The notes: generated from the sequence alone by a model not told the origin. Counted from the stretch's first letter, positions 15,328-24,799 are shown. The stretch: 64,000 bases of DNA from Streptomyces sp. SPB074 (GCF_000154905.1 NZ_GG770539.1:2955549-3019548); one strand, 5' to 3'. Numbers and translations are program-made.

Positions 15328-16424
15328 GGGAGCGTATTCGGTTGTGATCAAGAGGCTGCTCGTGTGAGGTCCTTGATCCAGATCATCGAGGCGCGTAGGT
15401 AGAGTCCGGCGAGGTAGCTGTCGGGGGTCTTGTCGTAGCGCGTGGCGATGCCTCGCCATGCCTTGAGCTTGTTGATCAGACGCTTGACGGTGTTCCGCTC
15501 CTTGTAGAGGTCTGCGTTGTGGCTGACGGGCCGGCCGCCGTGGGAGCCCTTCTTGTTCCGGTTGGCGGCCTGGTCCTTCTTCTCCGGGATGACCGCTTTG
15601 ATACGGCGTTTGCGCAGGTGGGCACGGTTGCCGCGGGACGAGTACGCCTTGTCTGCGGCGACCGCGTCCGGCCGGGTGCGGGGACGGCCGACGAGCCCGC
15701 GGACCCGTACCTTCCCCAGCACTGGGATGAACTGCGGACTGTCGGCGGCCTGCCCCTCGGTCAGGATGAACGCCAGCGGGCGGCACCTCCGGTCGCCGGC
15801 GACATAGATCTTGCTGGTCTGCCCGCCCCTGGAGCGTCCGAGCAGGGCGGCCTTCAGCCGGAGTTTGCGTCGGCGCCGGACGCGCCGTCGTTCTTCCCGC
15901 CCGGGATCGCTCCCGGCCTCCTGCCCGGTTTGTTCGTCGCAGCCGCCCCCTTCGACCTGGCCTTCTCCGCCTCGGCGGCAGCCTTCTCCAGAGCGGTGAG
16001 GACCTCCTCGTCCAGGTGCATGCCGGCCGCGTCGTGATGGGCCCGCGCGGTGGTGGAGTCGATGCTGACCAGGGACAGGTCCACCTCACCGCGCTTCGCG
16101 GCTTCCGCGATCAGGCCCTCCAGCAGGGCCTCGAAGACCCCGGCGTCACGCCACTGCCGGAAGCGGTTGTGGACGGTCGACCAGGCGCCGAACTCTGCCG
16201 GCATCTCCCGCCACTGGCCGCCCGTCTTGAACCGCCAGATCACGCCCTCGAACTGCTGCCGCAGCCGCTCGGGGTACGGGCCGTACTCGCCGATCGGCAG
16301 GTACGGCCCGATGAATCCCACTCCGCATCCGTCAGTTGCATACGAGTCACCCATGAAGGCCTACCCGCCCAGGACCCACCACGCAGGCAAAACCCGCAGA
16401 TTGATCACGACCAAATACGCTCCC
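15328..16424 (-). mobile_element. IS5-family (IS427-like) insertion sequence, copy A, 1097 bp
   Basis: The ends begin GGGAGCGTATT and carry imperfect inverted repeats of about 22 bp. TA flanks both sides (15326-15327 and 16425-16426), the target duplication of the IS427 group. The transposase is encoded in two overlapping frames. A second 1097-bp copy lies inverted at 33195-34291. Relative to that copy, this one lacks one T near 16310 in the transposase start region. Confidence 0.9.
15348..16354 (-). CDS. IS427-like transposase in two frames (copy A)
   Basis: OrfA (16354 to 15854) holds the DUF4096-type N-terminal domain and the first catalytic Asp in SLVSIDSTTARAHHDAAG. OrfB (ending at 15348) holds the second Asp in AVAADKAYSS and the Glu in LYKERNTVKRLINKLK. 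Fusion would need a -1 frameshift near 15870, where the two frames overlap in a GGGAAGAACGACGG stretch, as in other IS427 elements. In this copy a one-base deletion changes the first ~14 codons, but an upstream ATG restores the frame. The product cuts and pastes the IS. Confidence 0.85.
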
Positions 16425-16556
16425 TAGTTGAGGGGAAGGCGCGTGAACAGAGCGCTTCGCGTTGCCTATTGCGGGCTGCGCCCGTGGGACATGGACCGTC
16501 TGTACGGCGTATCCGGGTTCCACTTGAGGCCCGGGGCGTGCATAGAAGGGGCAACG

Positions 16557-17063
16557 TCACTGCTCACCAGCCACCCTTCGCAGCCAGCGGTGCGTCTGGC
16601 GCCGGTTTGCCAGCAGCACCACTTCGGCGCCCGAGTTGAACTCGTTGATCTTCGCCATCACGCGGGGGCGCATCATGCGCCGGTACGTGGCGACGTACTT
16701 GATCACGCCCCAGTGAATGCGGTTATGCACCCCGTTGCCCTTGTGCCCGGCTCCGTGCCGGACCTGCCGGGAGAAGATCCCGTACAGCGCCGCCACGGTC
16801 GACACGTCCATCAGGACCACTGTGTCGCAAGCTTCGAGCCGTACCTGCAGCGTCGAGTTGTAGTTGCCGTCGATCACCCACCGCGGCTCCGCGACCAGCT
16901 CGCTCTGCACTCGGGTGAACTCGTCCATGGGCAGCGCGTTCCACTCGTCGTCGCAGAACACGGCATCCAGGTGCGTCACCGGGGCATTGAGAATCCTGCC
17001 GAGATGGCGGGCCACGTGGGACTTGCCGCTGCCTGCGCAGCCGACGATGGCGACCTTCTTCAT
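16557..17063 (-). CDS. P-loop kinase-like protein (FlaR/topology-modulation type)
   Basis: 168 residues. IVGCAGSGKSHVARHL near residues 4-20 is a Walker A loop, followed by THLDAVFCDDEWNALP and RWVIDGNYNSTL, the layout of small adenylate-kinase-like proteins annotated as topology modulation protein FlaR. These are cytosolic nucleotide-binding proteins of unclear substrate. The ATG at 17063 directly precedes KKVAIVGC. It is the last gene of the leftward lanthipeptide cluster, 40 bp after the split thiopeptide-type gene, and may simply be co-transcribed. No direct maturation role is established. Confidence 0.8.
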   Translation of the reverse strand: MKKVAIVGCAGSGKSHVARHLGRILNAPVTHLDAVFCDDEWNALPMDEFTRVQSELVAEPRWVIDGNYNSTLQVRLEACDTVVLMDVSTVAALYGIFSRQVRHGAGHKGNGVHNRIHWGVIKYVATYRRMMRPRVMAKINEFNSGAEVVLLANRRQTHRWLRRVAGEQ

Positions 17064-17106
17064 GGTGCTCCAGCGTAGAGACAACAAGTGCTGGGTCGTA
17101 GCGTCG

Positions 17107-18126
17107 TCATACTCCCTGGCTCCCCTGGTGATCGACGCCGTGCAGGATGGCCGCCCGGGCTGCCCAGGCCAGGATGCTCTGCCCTCGCATGGACAGGCCC
17201 AGCCGGTTCCAGTGGAAGATCACGTGGTAGCTGAGCACCTGCCGTAGGCCGCGGTCCAGCGTCCCGACCTGTACGGCACGGCGAAGTTCTTGCCCCGTGC
17301 TGCGGAAGGCGCCGACCCACTCGGAGACGGGCTCCAGCAGTCCGCCGGGGCGCAGCAGGACGTCGCTGTCAGCGAAGAGCAGGGGCCGGATCTCTTGGGC
17401 GCGGGCGTCGAGCCGGTCCCCTGGGACGTCGCCGACGGCCGAGCGGTGCTCTTCCGTGATGACGCGATGCCAGACGTCCCCCTGCTCGTACCACTCCAGG
17501 CCGGCGGCGCGCATCATGATCGTGCAGAGGAGAACAGACAGCTCGCGCGGCCCCACAGCCAGGTCCCCACGTTATCTGAGTTGCGCCGCCTCTCGGCTGT
17601 CGGTGATGAACAGGGCGTGCGCGGCCGTCATGCTGGCCTCGCCCCCGAATGCCGCAGTCTCGGGCTCGTAGATCCCGGGCCACCAGCGCGCGAGGTGCCC
17701 GTCGGCCACAAGGCGGTGCAAGCCGAGTCGGTCCAAGCCCTCCGCGGCGCCGATCTTGGCGCCGATCCCCGGCCGGACGCGGAGACGTAGACGCCAGCAG
17801 GGGTGCTTCCTGGTGTACCACCAGCCGCCGATGAGGCCGGCGGTCTCCGCCTCTTGGAGCAGGGGCAGGACGTGCACGGTGAAGGTCTCGTCGGCTTTCG
17901 TCCAGTCGGTGAAGTGGAGGTACACCTGCCACCAGTCGTCCGTGGAAGCGTGCCGGGCCAGGGCCTCCCGGCCGGCCTGGTCGTAGACCGCCAGGGCGTC
18001 GGACAGGGTCGTCGGTTCCATCCCGTGCTGGGCTGCGACTTCGGGGATCAACAGGCTGGTGAGGGCGGCCGTGACCGCGCGGTGGATCGGGCTCGGCTCC
18101 GTCGAGATCAGTTGATCAGCAGACAT
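17107..18126 (-). pseudogene. Thiopeptide-type bacteriocin biosynthesis protein, split by TAA
   Basis: One frame runs from ATG 18126 (MSADQLIST) with a single in-frame TAA at 17572-17574. The first part (about 184 residues) contains the conserved WWQVYLHF and WWYTRKHPCWRLRLR. The second part (about 150 residues) continues with ELSVLLCTIMMRAAGLEWYEQGDVW. Together they make a normal ~340-residue standalone SpaB_C/TIGR03891-type protein, the fold that performs glutamate elimination in LanB enzymes. Six codons beyond the stop there is a GTG with GGGGA upstream, so re-initiation as two polypeptides is possible. The start overlaps the end of lanC. A nonsense mutation (perhaps CAA to TAA) is the simplest explanation. 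Confidence 0.8.
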
Positions 18127-19334
18127 GCGTCCCATCCGGTGTTCGGGGCCTGCTGCGAGGCGTGAGTGGTCAGGGCGAGCGCGGTGCCGGCGTCACCGTT
18201 GATCAGGCCGGGCTCGGGAAGGCCGGGCCGGGCGCTCGTGGCGAGGGTGTCGCCGAGGCTTCTCGGGAGGGCCTGGAGGCGAGGGTCGACGGCATCAGCG
18301 GCGGCGCGGGTGGCGGTCTGGTAGATGCCCGCCCAGCCGTGGCACAGGCCCGAGTCAGTGACCTGCGCGAGCTGTTCGGGGTCGGTCAACGCCCGGTACA
18401 GGGCGTCCTCGTAGAACCCCTGGACGTCGGGAGCGTGCAGGGCGAGTCCGGCGAGTTGCCCGGCTCGCGCGATTCCGGTGGTTCCGTAGCACCAGCTCGG
18501 CCGGGCGGGAGCGTCGTGGTGGGGGCGCCCGAGGTCGAAGTCGCGGCGCGAGATGTGCTCGGGCCACCAGGGACCGGAGGGGCTGAGCTGGCACCAGGTA
18601 TCGAGGTGTTCGCAGATGCTCCAGATGGCTTCGCGGTGGCCGCCGACGGTGATGCCGCGGCGCATGGCCTGGGCCAGCAGAAGGAGCGGGCCGGTGATGC
18701 CGTGGGCTGCGCCGAAGTTGCCGTGGCCGCCCGGAAAGTGGGGGGATTCGCCGCGGGCGGGGTCGTGGCGGACCCACCAGCCCGGCAGGCCGCGGCCGTC
18801 GGGTGCGAGGGGGCGGGTCAGGGCGACGAGGTACTTCAGAACTCGTTCGAGGGGGAGCCCCTCGGGGTCGGTGCGCAGGAGGTACGCCCCGATGCCGGTG
18901 AGGCCGTAGAACAGGTCGTACTCGGCGAACGCGGGCAGGTCGCCCTTGCGGATACGGGTGAGCGCGGCGTCCACGCGGCGGTGGGTCAGGTCAGTGATGT
19001 GCTGGTGCAGGGTCCGCCGCGCCGGTTCGTACAGGTGCTGGAAGGACGGCGGGACAGTGGTGAGGACGAAGCCGAGGGCCGGGGCGCCGAGGAACAGTCC
19101 CGCAGTGTCGGCCGCGCTGATGTGGCCGGCCGCCGCGGCGGTGATCCACCGGTGGGCGGGGCGCCAGGAGCCGCCGTGACGGCTGACCGTCTCGATGTGC
19201 AGCAGGCTGATCCCGGCGGCGCCGTCGGCGAGGGACTGCACTGCCCACGGCTCGTCCGGAGGCGGGGGAGCGGGTTGGGCGAGGTGGGCGGTGTACTGCT
19301 CCAGGATCGCGGTGGTAGCGGCCAGCGCAGTCAT
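18108..19334 (-). CDS. LanC-like lanthionine cyclase
   Basis: 408 residues. Zinc ligands are Cys282 (WCYGTTG), Cys331 and His332 (CHGWAG), and His211 in AAHGITG is the usual active-site His. These residues define LanC proteins, which add Cys thiols to dehydroalanine or dehydrobutyrine to close (methyl)lanthionine rings. The ATG overlaps the stop of the dehydratase gene by four bases, and the thiopeptide-type gene starts within its end, so expression is tightly coupled. All metal ligands are intact. It should act on the precursor encoded at 22486-22686. Confidence 0.93.
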   Translation of the reverse strand: MTALAATTAILEQYTAHLAQPAPPPPDEPWAVQSLADGAAGISLLHIETVSRHGGSWRPAHRWITAAAAGHISAADTAGLFLGAPALGFVLTTVPPSFQHLYEPARRTLHQHITDLTHRRVDAALTRIRKGDLPAFAEYDLFYGLTGIGAYLLRTDPEGLPLERVLKYLVALTRPLAPDGRGLPGWWVRHDPARGESPHFPGGHGNFGAAHGITGPLLLLAQAMRRGITVGGHREAIWSICEHLDTWCQLSPSGPWWPEHISRRDFDLGRPHHDAPARPSWCYGTTGIARAGQLAGLALHAPDVQGFYEDALYRALTDPEQLAQVTDSGLCHGWAGIYQTATRAAADAVDPRLQALPRSLGDTLATSARPGLPEPGLINGDAGTALALTTHASQQAPNTGWDACLLIN

Positions 19335-22300
19335 CGAGCCGCCCTCCGGTGCTGGAGGGCCGCGGTTCGTACGAGCCGGATGGTGGTCTCCTCGGCGCGC
19401 GGGTCAACGCCCAGGGCCCGGACGTGGTGCTGGTGCAGGAGCGACCGGGCGACGTCGAGCGGGTCACGGTGGTCGGTCAAGGCCGTCCGGTAGGTGTCGA
19501 CGGCGGCGGCGCGGGCCCGCCACGCTTCGACGACCGCAGGGCCGCCGGGGAGGGCCGCGAGCACGGAGTCGCCATTCGGCGCGGCGAGTTCGAGCACCTG
19601 GGCACGCAGGGCCCGGTTCAGCCGTCCCGTGCCCTGGGGGAGGTTGCGCACCAGCCACTCCTCGGCCGCCGCGGTGTCCGGCGCCAGGGGGGTGACGAGG
19701 TGCAGGGCGCTGGCCGCGGCGAGGGCCTGCGGGGCGAGCGCGTCGGTGCGCTCGGTGAGCTGGATCTGCGCGAGGGCGACGGCGGAGTCCGCGGCGAACA
19801 CCCGGTGCGCGGCGTCCATGGCTGTCCCGTGGCCGAACCGCCCGGTCTGCGGCTGGTAGGGAGCCAGGACGAGCCCGGCCGCCAGACCGGTCCCGTGCAA
19901 GCTGTCCGCCCACCTGCGGACGTGCTGGGCTGCTGCCCCGTACGCGTCGGGCGGCAGGTGCAGCGTGAGGTCGAGGTGCTGGTCGGCGTCCGGGCGGGCC
20001 ATCTCCCGGTGCCGGGTGAACCACCAGAGGGGCGGGGCGTCGCCGAACGCGGCGAGGAGGCTGGGCAGGCGGCGGCTCAGGATCTCGTCGTAGCGGCGCG
20101 GGTGGGCGTGGAGCTGCGCGAGGAGGACGTCGCCGGCGCCCGGAAGGTGCCGATCGGGGGCCGCTGACGGGGCTGTGCGCGGCCGGGGTACCTCGGCGGC
20201 CGGCTCCGAGCGGCCCAGGGAGAGCCAGATCTCGTGTGCCCGCCCGATCCAGCCGTGGGCGTCTGCGTCCGGTAGCTCGCGTAGTTCCAGGCGCCGGGTG
20301 TTGTCGAGGTGGGCGCGTAGTACCCGGAGGTGGACCGGGTGGGACAGGTCAAGGGGGAGGCGCTGGTCGTACTCGATCATGGCGACCTGCTCCGGGGCCC
20401 GCAGCCGGTCCCGCCAGGCGGCGAAGGCGCTCTCCCACTCCTGGATCGAGGCTTTGCGGCCGGGCAGGTCGTCGGCCATCAGCAGCCATCGGGCCTGCGT
20501 GAGGATGGTGCGGCGGTAGCGCACCCGCGGGAGGAACGGGAGCCGGGAGCCGGCGCCGAAGTCGAATGGCTTGTAGGCGGCGAACCGTCCATTGGCTACT
20601 TCGGCGAGGAATCGGGCGAGCGGCGGGGTCTGCGTGCCGCCTTCCAGGGCGTGCAGGACCCGGACGTCGATGCGTCGGCCGGTGGAGAGTTGTACGAGGT
20701 GGAAGCTGCGCGGGTCGACGGTGACGGCGATGTCGGCGAGCGGGATCGTCGTCGCGTCTGTCTCCTGGTGGCCGGACAGCTCGATGACGTGGGGCAGCAG
20801 CCGCAGCGTGCGGGTGACGTTCTCGTTGCGGTGGCGGCGCGGTGGGAAGACGAGCTGCGCCGTGAGGCTGTTCGGCGCTCCGTGGTACGTGGCGGCGAGC
20901 GCGTCCTGATGCTCGGGCGGCAGGGCGTGGGCGAACCGGCCGGCCATGCTGCTGCCGGGCCGGGGGACCGCGGTGAGGAGGATGTCGAAGGCGCCACTGG
21001 AGAGTGCCCGGGTGCTGGAGGAGTGGACTTCGAAGGCGACCTCCACCCGGGGTACGAACAGCCGCTCGTCCTTCCCGGCAGCCTTCTCCAAGGCGTCGAC
21101 CATGTCGTCCGTCAACCGCAGTTCACGGCCGCCGTCGAGGAGAACCTGCTGCATCATCGCGAGCAGCAGTTCGTCGCGGTCGGTGCGCACCTTCAGGGCG
21201 GCTCCGCGTTCGGAGCCGACGTATCCGGCGGGCAGGCCCAGGCCGCTGTCGGCGACCAGGTCCATCACCGGCACCAGGGCGCCGACGCCGTACCGGGCCC
21301 GGAAGCGGCGGTGGTAGTCGCGCCAGTGCTGGTAGCCGTAGGGCTGCGGGGTGGTGCGGTAGAGGGCCGAGACGGATGCTTGCGCTTCCGCGATCACGGC
21401 CTGCGGGAGCGTGGTCTCGCAGTCGAGGGCGGTGTCAATGAGCAGCGGTGTCGGCGTGACGGGGGTGAGGGCGCGCATCCGCGTGGCGACGGTGCTCACG
21501 CTGGTGTCGGAGAGGGTCGGCTGGTGCGCGGACAGCTCGTCGCGCAGGGCGTACAGCTCGTGGACCAGGTCCCGCACTTCGGGGATGTTGTCCGCCTGGA
21601 GTCCGTCGAGTTCGCGGCACAGGTGCTGGAAGGCGTCCACGGTGGTCATGGGCGCCCAGAGGCTGGTGATGAGGAACCGTTGCTCGACAAGGCTGGCGAG
21701 AAGAGCGTCGATCTTCTCCGGCGTGGCCTGCGGGAAGAGGTCGCGGAGGTGGCCGTGGAGTCCCCGGTACGGGATGGGGGTCCGGGCCGCGTCCAGGGCG
21801 GCGGCCACCGGCCGGGCGTTGCGGACGGATATCTCGACCGGGGCCAGGAGAACGGCGTGGCCGTCGGAGGGCGGGCCCGGCGCTACGAGCCGGTCACCGC
21901 GGGCGCGGGCGGCGTTGTTGGCGACGAGCGGTAACCGCTCCAGTAACGCGGGGGTGCGCTGGAGGCGGAGCACCATGTCAGTGACCCACTCGGCGTCCGG
22001 CCGGATCGTGGCGCGGTGCTTGTCGCGCCACCGTGCGCTCGCCCGGGGGCCGACGGACACCGGAGCAGTGCCGGCGAACAGGCCGAGCGGGGTCGGCCGG
22101 TGCTGCCACCGCAGGAGGTAGGACACGGTCGACAGCGCGGTGCGGCGCACGTGACGGGGCTCCGTCTGCCTGCCCCGGACGACCGCCTCGATGGCGTCGG
22201 ACAGGACGGGGGTGGCCAGCTCCAGCGCACTGCGGAAGTCCTCGCGCTGCCAGATGCGGTTCAGCCATCCGCGGGTGACGGCCACGTTGTCCAGGTCGAG

Positions 22301-22393
22301 GGTGCGGGGGATGTCTGCCGGCCCGGGGCTGGTGGTGGCGCGCAGCATCGCAACGCCTTGCCACAGGTATCCGGCGGCTGCTCGGGAAGCCAT
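19331..22393 (-). CDS. Full-length class I lanthipeptide dehydratase (LanB)
   Basis: 1020 residues. The N-terminal ~700 residues form the glutamylation domain (SYLLRWQHRPTPLGLFAG near the start, then YHRRFRARYGVGALVPVMDL). The C-terminal ~270 residues (DVLLAQLHAHPRRYDEIL, WWFTRHREM, RVFAADSAVAL) form the SpaB_C elimination domain. LanB enzymes use glutamyl-tRNA to activate Ser/Thr and then eliminate glutamate to give dehydro-residues. The ATG at 22393 (MASRAAAGYLWQG) follows the precursor gene and a large hairpin. A separate SpaB_C-like gene downstream is broken, but this enzyme carries its own elimination domain. Confidence 0.93.
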   Translation of the reverse strand: MASRAAAGYLWQGVAMLRATTSPGPADIPRTLDLDNVAVTRGWLNRIWQREDFRSALELATPVLSDAIEAVVRGRQTEPRHVRRTALSTVSYLLRWQHRPTPLGLFAGTAPVSVGPRASARWRDKHRATIRPDAEWVTDMVLRLQRTPALLERLPLVANNAARARGDRLVAPGPPSDGHAVLLAPVEISVRNARPVAAALDAARTPIPYRGLHGHLRDLFPQATPEKIDALLASLVEQRFLITSLWAPMTTVDAFQHLCRELDGLQADNIPEVRDLVHELYALRDELSAHQPTLSDTSVSTVATRMRALTPVTPTPLLIDTALDCETTLPQAVIAEAQASVSALYRTTPQPYGYQHWRDYHRRFRARYGVGALVPVMDLVADSGLGLPAGYVGSERGAALKVRTDRDELLLAMMQQVLLDGGRELRLTDDMVDALEKAAGKDERLFVPRVEVAFEVHSSSTRALSSGAFDILLTAVPRPGSSMAGRFAHALPPEHQDALAATYHGAPNSLTAQLVFPPRRHRNENVTRTLRLLPHVIELSGHQETDATTIPLADIAVTVDPRSFHLVQLSTGRRIDVRVLHALEGGTQTPPLARFLAEVANGRFAAYKPFDFGAGSRLPFLPRVRYRRTILTQARWLLMADDLPGRKASIQEWESAFAAWRDRLRAPEQVAMIEYDQRLPLDLSHPVHLRVLRAHLDNTRRLELRELPDADAHGWIGRAHEIWLSLGRSEPAAEVPRPRTAPSAAPDRHLPGAGDVLLAQLHAHPRRYDEILSRRLPSLLAAFGDAPPLWWFTRHREMARPDADQHLDLTLHLPPDAYGAAAQHVRRWADSLHGTGLAAGLVLAPYQPQTGRFGHGTAMDAAHRVFAADSAVALAQIQLTERTDALAPQALAAASALHLVTPLAPDTAAAEEWLVRNLPQGTGRLNRALRAQVLELAAPNGDSVLAALPGGPAVVEAWRARAAAVDTYRTALTDHRDPLDVARSLLHQHHVRALGVDPRAEETTIRLVRTAALQHRRAAR

Positions 22394-22430
22394 GAGGCCC
22401 TTCCATGAGGCGGCGCGGGAGGGGAGAGGG

Positions 22431-22468
22431 CCCGTGGGCCGGGCGAAGCGCTTCGCCCGGCCCACGGG
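22431..22468 (-). terminator. Attenuator-like hairpin between precursor and LanB genes
   Basis: A perfect 18-bp inverted repeat (CCCGTGGGCCGGGCGAAG and its complement) with only CG between the arms. It lies 17 bases after the precursor stop. Stem-loops at this position are common in lanthipeptide clusters, where they give high peptide mRNA and lower read-through into lanB. Confidence 0.88.
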
Positions 22469-22485
22469 TGCGGGGTCGGCCTCGA

Positions 22486-22686
22486 TCAGGCCGGGTCCTC
22501 GGTGAAGGAACCGCAGGCGGAGGCACCGGTCGCGCAGGTGGTGCCGCAGCCGTCGCCCGTGGAGCACATGAGGTGGCCGTACGAGTGCTCGGCGATGACG
22601 ACCTTCACGTCCAGGGGCGCGAAGTCGTCGTCCAGGTCCGCCGACGGTGCGACGACCGGGGGCGGTGCGAGAGTAGCGCTCGTCAT
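22486..22686 (-). CDS. FxLD-family lanthipeptide precursor
   Basis: 66 residues. The leader is rich in Pro/Ala and contains ADLDDDFAPLDVKVV, the FxLD-like motif used by the class I dehydratase (here F-x-x-L-D). The C-terminal core contains Ser/Thr and four Cys in MCSTGDGC, GTTCATG and SACGS, suitable for up to four (methyl)lanthionine rings. An Asp-Gly pair in the core is a natural site for the PIMT-like methyltransferase next door. GAAGG lies a few bases upstream of the ATG. No protease or exporter gene is visible in the window. Confidence 0.92.
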   Translation of the reverse strand: MTSATLAPPPVVAPSADLDDDFAPLDVKVVIAEHSYGHLMCSTGDGCGTTCATGASACGSFTEDPA

Positions 22687-22740
22687 GATGTGCCCTTCTT
22701 CTCCTAGTTGGGGTGGTGCGGGGTTACCTGACTCCCGGCG

Positions 22741-23979
22741 TCATGCCGAGGGCCAGGAGAGCGAGATCCGGCTGTGCACCTTGTCGATGACCCGGTCGGC
22801 CGGGATCTGCTCATCGGGGGTACTGGCCGGATAGACCCGGATTACCGGGCTGGGGCCGCCGCGCCGGTTGGCCTCCCAGTCGCGGAGCACGCCGGCGATC
22901 TCGTCGGCGAACTGCTCCGCGTGCGGGCCGAGGGCGTGCACGCCGTACTCCAAGTGCTTGTTGTCCTCGGTGCGGCGGGTAACGAGGTAGGCGAACGTGT
23001 CGTCCTCGACAGCCGCGAGCGCGAACCGCTTGTTCACGGGGTCGACCACGCCCGTGTCCGCGTTCTCATCGACGGCCATCGTGCAGAAGCCCGGCAGGCT
23101 GATCGCCATCGCCATCTGGAGGGTGTCGATGAGTTCCTGGATGCGGACGCTGACGCCGGTCCACAGCTCGTGGCGCGGGAACGTGACGGCGTTGTCGAGC
23201 CGGTGCGGGTCGGCCGGCAGGCCGTCATCGAACTTGAGCCCGATCTCCGGAGTGCCGTTGACCAGGAGGAGTTCCTCCCGGTGGGCGGTGGAGCCCTGCA
23301 TCGGGACGAAGCCGCAGATCTTCGCCGACTCGCTCGCCAGGTAGGGGCCGTGCTCGCCCTCGACCTGGATGAAGGAGACCGACCGGGTCAGGCCCCGCAT
23401 CCGCAGCGGCACCACGAGCCGGCCGCCGGACTTGAGCTGCGCGGTCCAGGCCGGGGAGATGTCCCAGGCCCCGGCGGTCACCATCACGACGTCGACCTCA
23501 CCGAGGTCCGGGATGGGCTCGGCGGCGTCAACAGTGACGACGTGCACCCGACCGTACCCGTGGTCGTCCAGGAGCCGGCGCGCGCGGTCGGTGACCTCGG
23601 GGTCGATGTCGACGGTGACGACTTCACCGTCCTCACCGACGAGTTCGGCGAGGTAGGCCGCGTTCAGCCCGCCAGAGCCGATCTCCAGGACCCGCATCCC
23701 GGGCTTCACCTGCGCCTGCTCCAGCATCATGGCCTGAATCTGCGGCGCGGAGACGGAGCTGATCTGCACACCGTGCTCGTCCGTCTTGGTGATCACGGCG
23801 GCGTACGTGTCGTACGCCTTGTCCAGCGGCGTGTCGGCGGGGGTGAACTCGTGCCGCGGCACCTTGCGCATCACCGCTTCGATCTCCGAGGAGGAGATGT
23901 TGCCGTCCGCGCACAGCTCGTCCACCACCTTGTTCCGCAGGCGGGTCGCCTCGTCGGGCTTGACGGTCGTGTTCGTCAT
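22741..23979 (-). CDS. PIMT-like methyltransferase of FxLD lanthipeptide system
   Basis: 412 residues. SVSAPQIQAMMLEQ (77-90) is the conserved protein-L-isoaspartate methyltransferase segment, and VLEIGSGGLN (97-106) is the SAM-binding motif I. The C-terminal ~190 residues are an extension absent from repair PIMTs but usual in RiPP-associated members (LanSA, FxLD system). Those enzymes methylate an Asp in the cyclised peptide, giving a succinimide and then isoaspartate. ATG 23979 (MTNTTVKPDEATRL) has AAGGAAG upstream; a longer in-frame extension is Pro/Arg-rich and unlikely. It lies immediately upstream of the precursor. Confidence 0.92.
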   Translation of the reverse strand: MTNTTVKPDEATRLRNKVVDELCADGNISSSEIEAVMRKVPRHEFTPADTPLDKAYDTYAAVITKTDEHGVQISSVSAPQIQAMMLEQAQVKPGMRVLEIGSGGLNAAYLAELVGEDGEVVTVDIDPEVTDRARRLLDDHGYGRVHVVTVDAAEPIPDLGEVDVVMVTAGAWDISPAWTAQLKSGGRLVVPLRMRGLTRSVSFIQVEGEHGPYLASESAKICGFVPMQGSTAHREELLLVNGTPEIGLKFDDGLPADPHRLDNAVTFPRHELWTGVSVRIQELIDTLQMAMAISLPGFCTMAVDENADTGVVDPVNKRFALAAVEDDTFAYLVTRRTEDNKHLEYGVHALGPHAEQFADEIAGVLRDWEANRRGGPSPVIRVYPASTPDEQIPADRVIDKVHSRISLSWPSA

Positions 23980-24133
23980 GGACTTCCTTCGGTCGTTCGT
24001 GTTCAGGGGGAGGGGGTAGGTCGGCACGGTGTGCCAGTGGGCCGGGAGGCTATCGGCGAACGCTCTCCGTTCGGCGCCGGTGGTGAGCCGCCCAGGAGCC
24101 CCGTCCGTATCACTCAGGGCCCCCGGCGGCCGT

Positions 24134-24799
24134 CTAGGCGGCGGGTACAAGATCGTCCAGATTGACGACCTCGTAGTTCCTCAGTTCGCGTATGAGTTGG
24201 CTCGCCAGGAACCAGCCCGACTGGGGGTGCCCGTACGCCACGGGCGCGTCATCGTCGTCGGCAAGAAGGGGTTCCAGGCCGGTGGCGGTGAGGCGGTACC
24301 GGGTGCCGATGACGCCCCAGGGGGACGTCGCCCGCGCGCGGAAGGCGATGTGCCCCTTCCGTAGATGCAGGCACAGCTCTATGGACGGTCGCAGGTGCTT
24401 CAGGCACACCGGCGGCTGGGCCGTCCTCACCGGCTCACCAGCACGGTGGGAAGCGCCTTCCGAATTCCCGGCGAGGAAGATGTAGCCCTGGTCGGTCTCG
24501 GCCGGGCAGAAGCTGACCTGGCACCGAAGCTGCTCCATCGCCTCCCGCTGCCGGACGGGATTGACCATGCGCCACTGCGGCCTGCCCGTCGGCTTCCCGG
24601 CCGCGTTCAGCGACTGGGAGCACCGGGCCCACAGCTCACCGCGGGGCCCGCGGTCAGCCGGGGTCTCGTCCTGGTAGGCGAGACGCACGGCGCCGAAGGC
24701 GTTCATGCTCAGCGTGAGTTCCGACTCCAGCCCGCCGTACTCGCCCTCGCGCTGGGTGATGTACGGGACCAGCCGGGGCGCCGCGCTGGTCCGCTTCAC
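24134..24799 (-). CDS. Unknown protein in lanthipeptide cluster
   Basis: 221 residues, not recognised. It is soluble, with scattered Cys (WARCSQS, LRCQVSFCPAE, PVCLKHL, ELCLHLR) and conserved-looking segments GYIFLAGNSEG and RYRLTATGLEPLL. The GTG start overlaps the stop of the DUF5999 gene (GTGA). It is followed by a gap of about 155 bp before the methyltransferase gene. Position alone suggests a regulatory or accessory role. Confidence 0.7.
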   Translation of the reverse strand: MKRTSAAPRLVPYITQREGEYGGLESELTLSMNAFGAVRLAYQDETPADRGPRGELWARCSQSLNAAGKPTGRPQWRMVNPVRQREAMEQLRCQVSFCPAETDQGYIFLAGNSEGASHRAGEPVRTAQPPVCLKHLRPSIELCLHLRKGHIAFRARATSPWGVIGTRYRLTATGLEPLLADDDDAPVAYGHPQSGWFLASQLIRELRNYEVVNLDDLVPAA

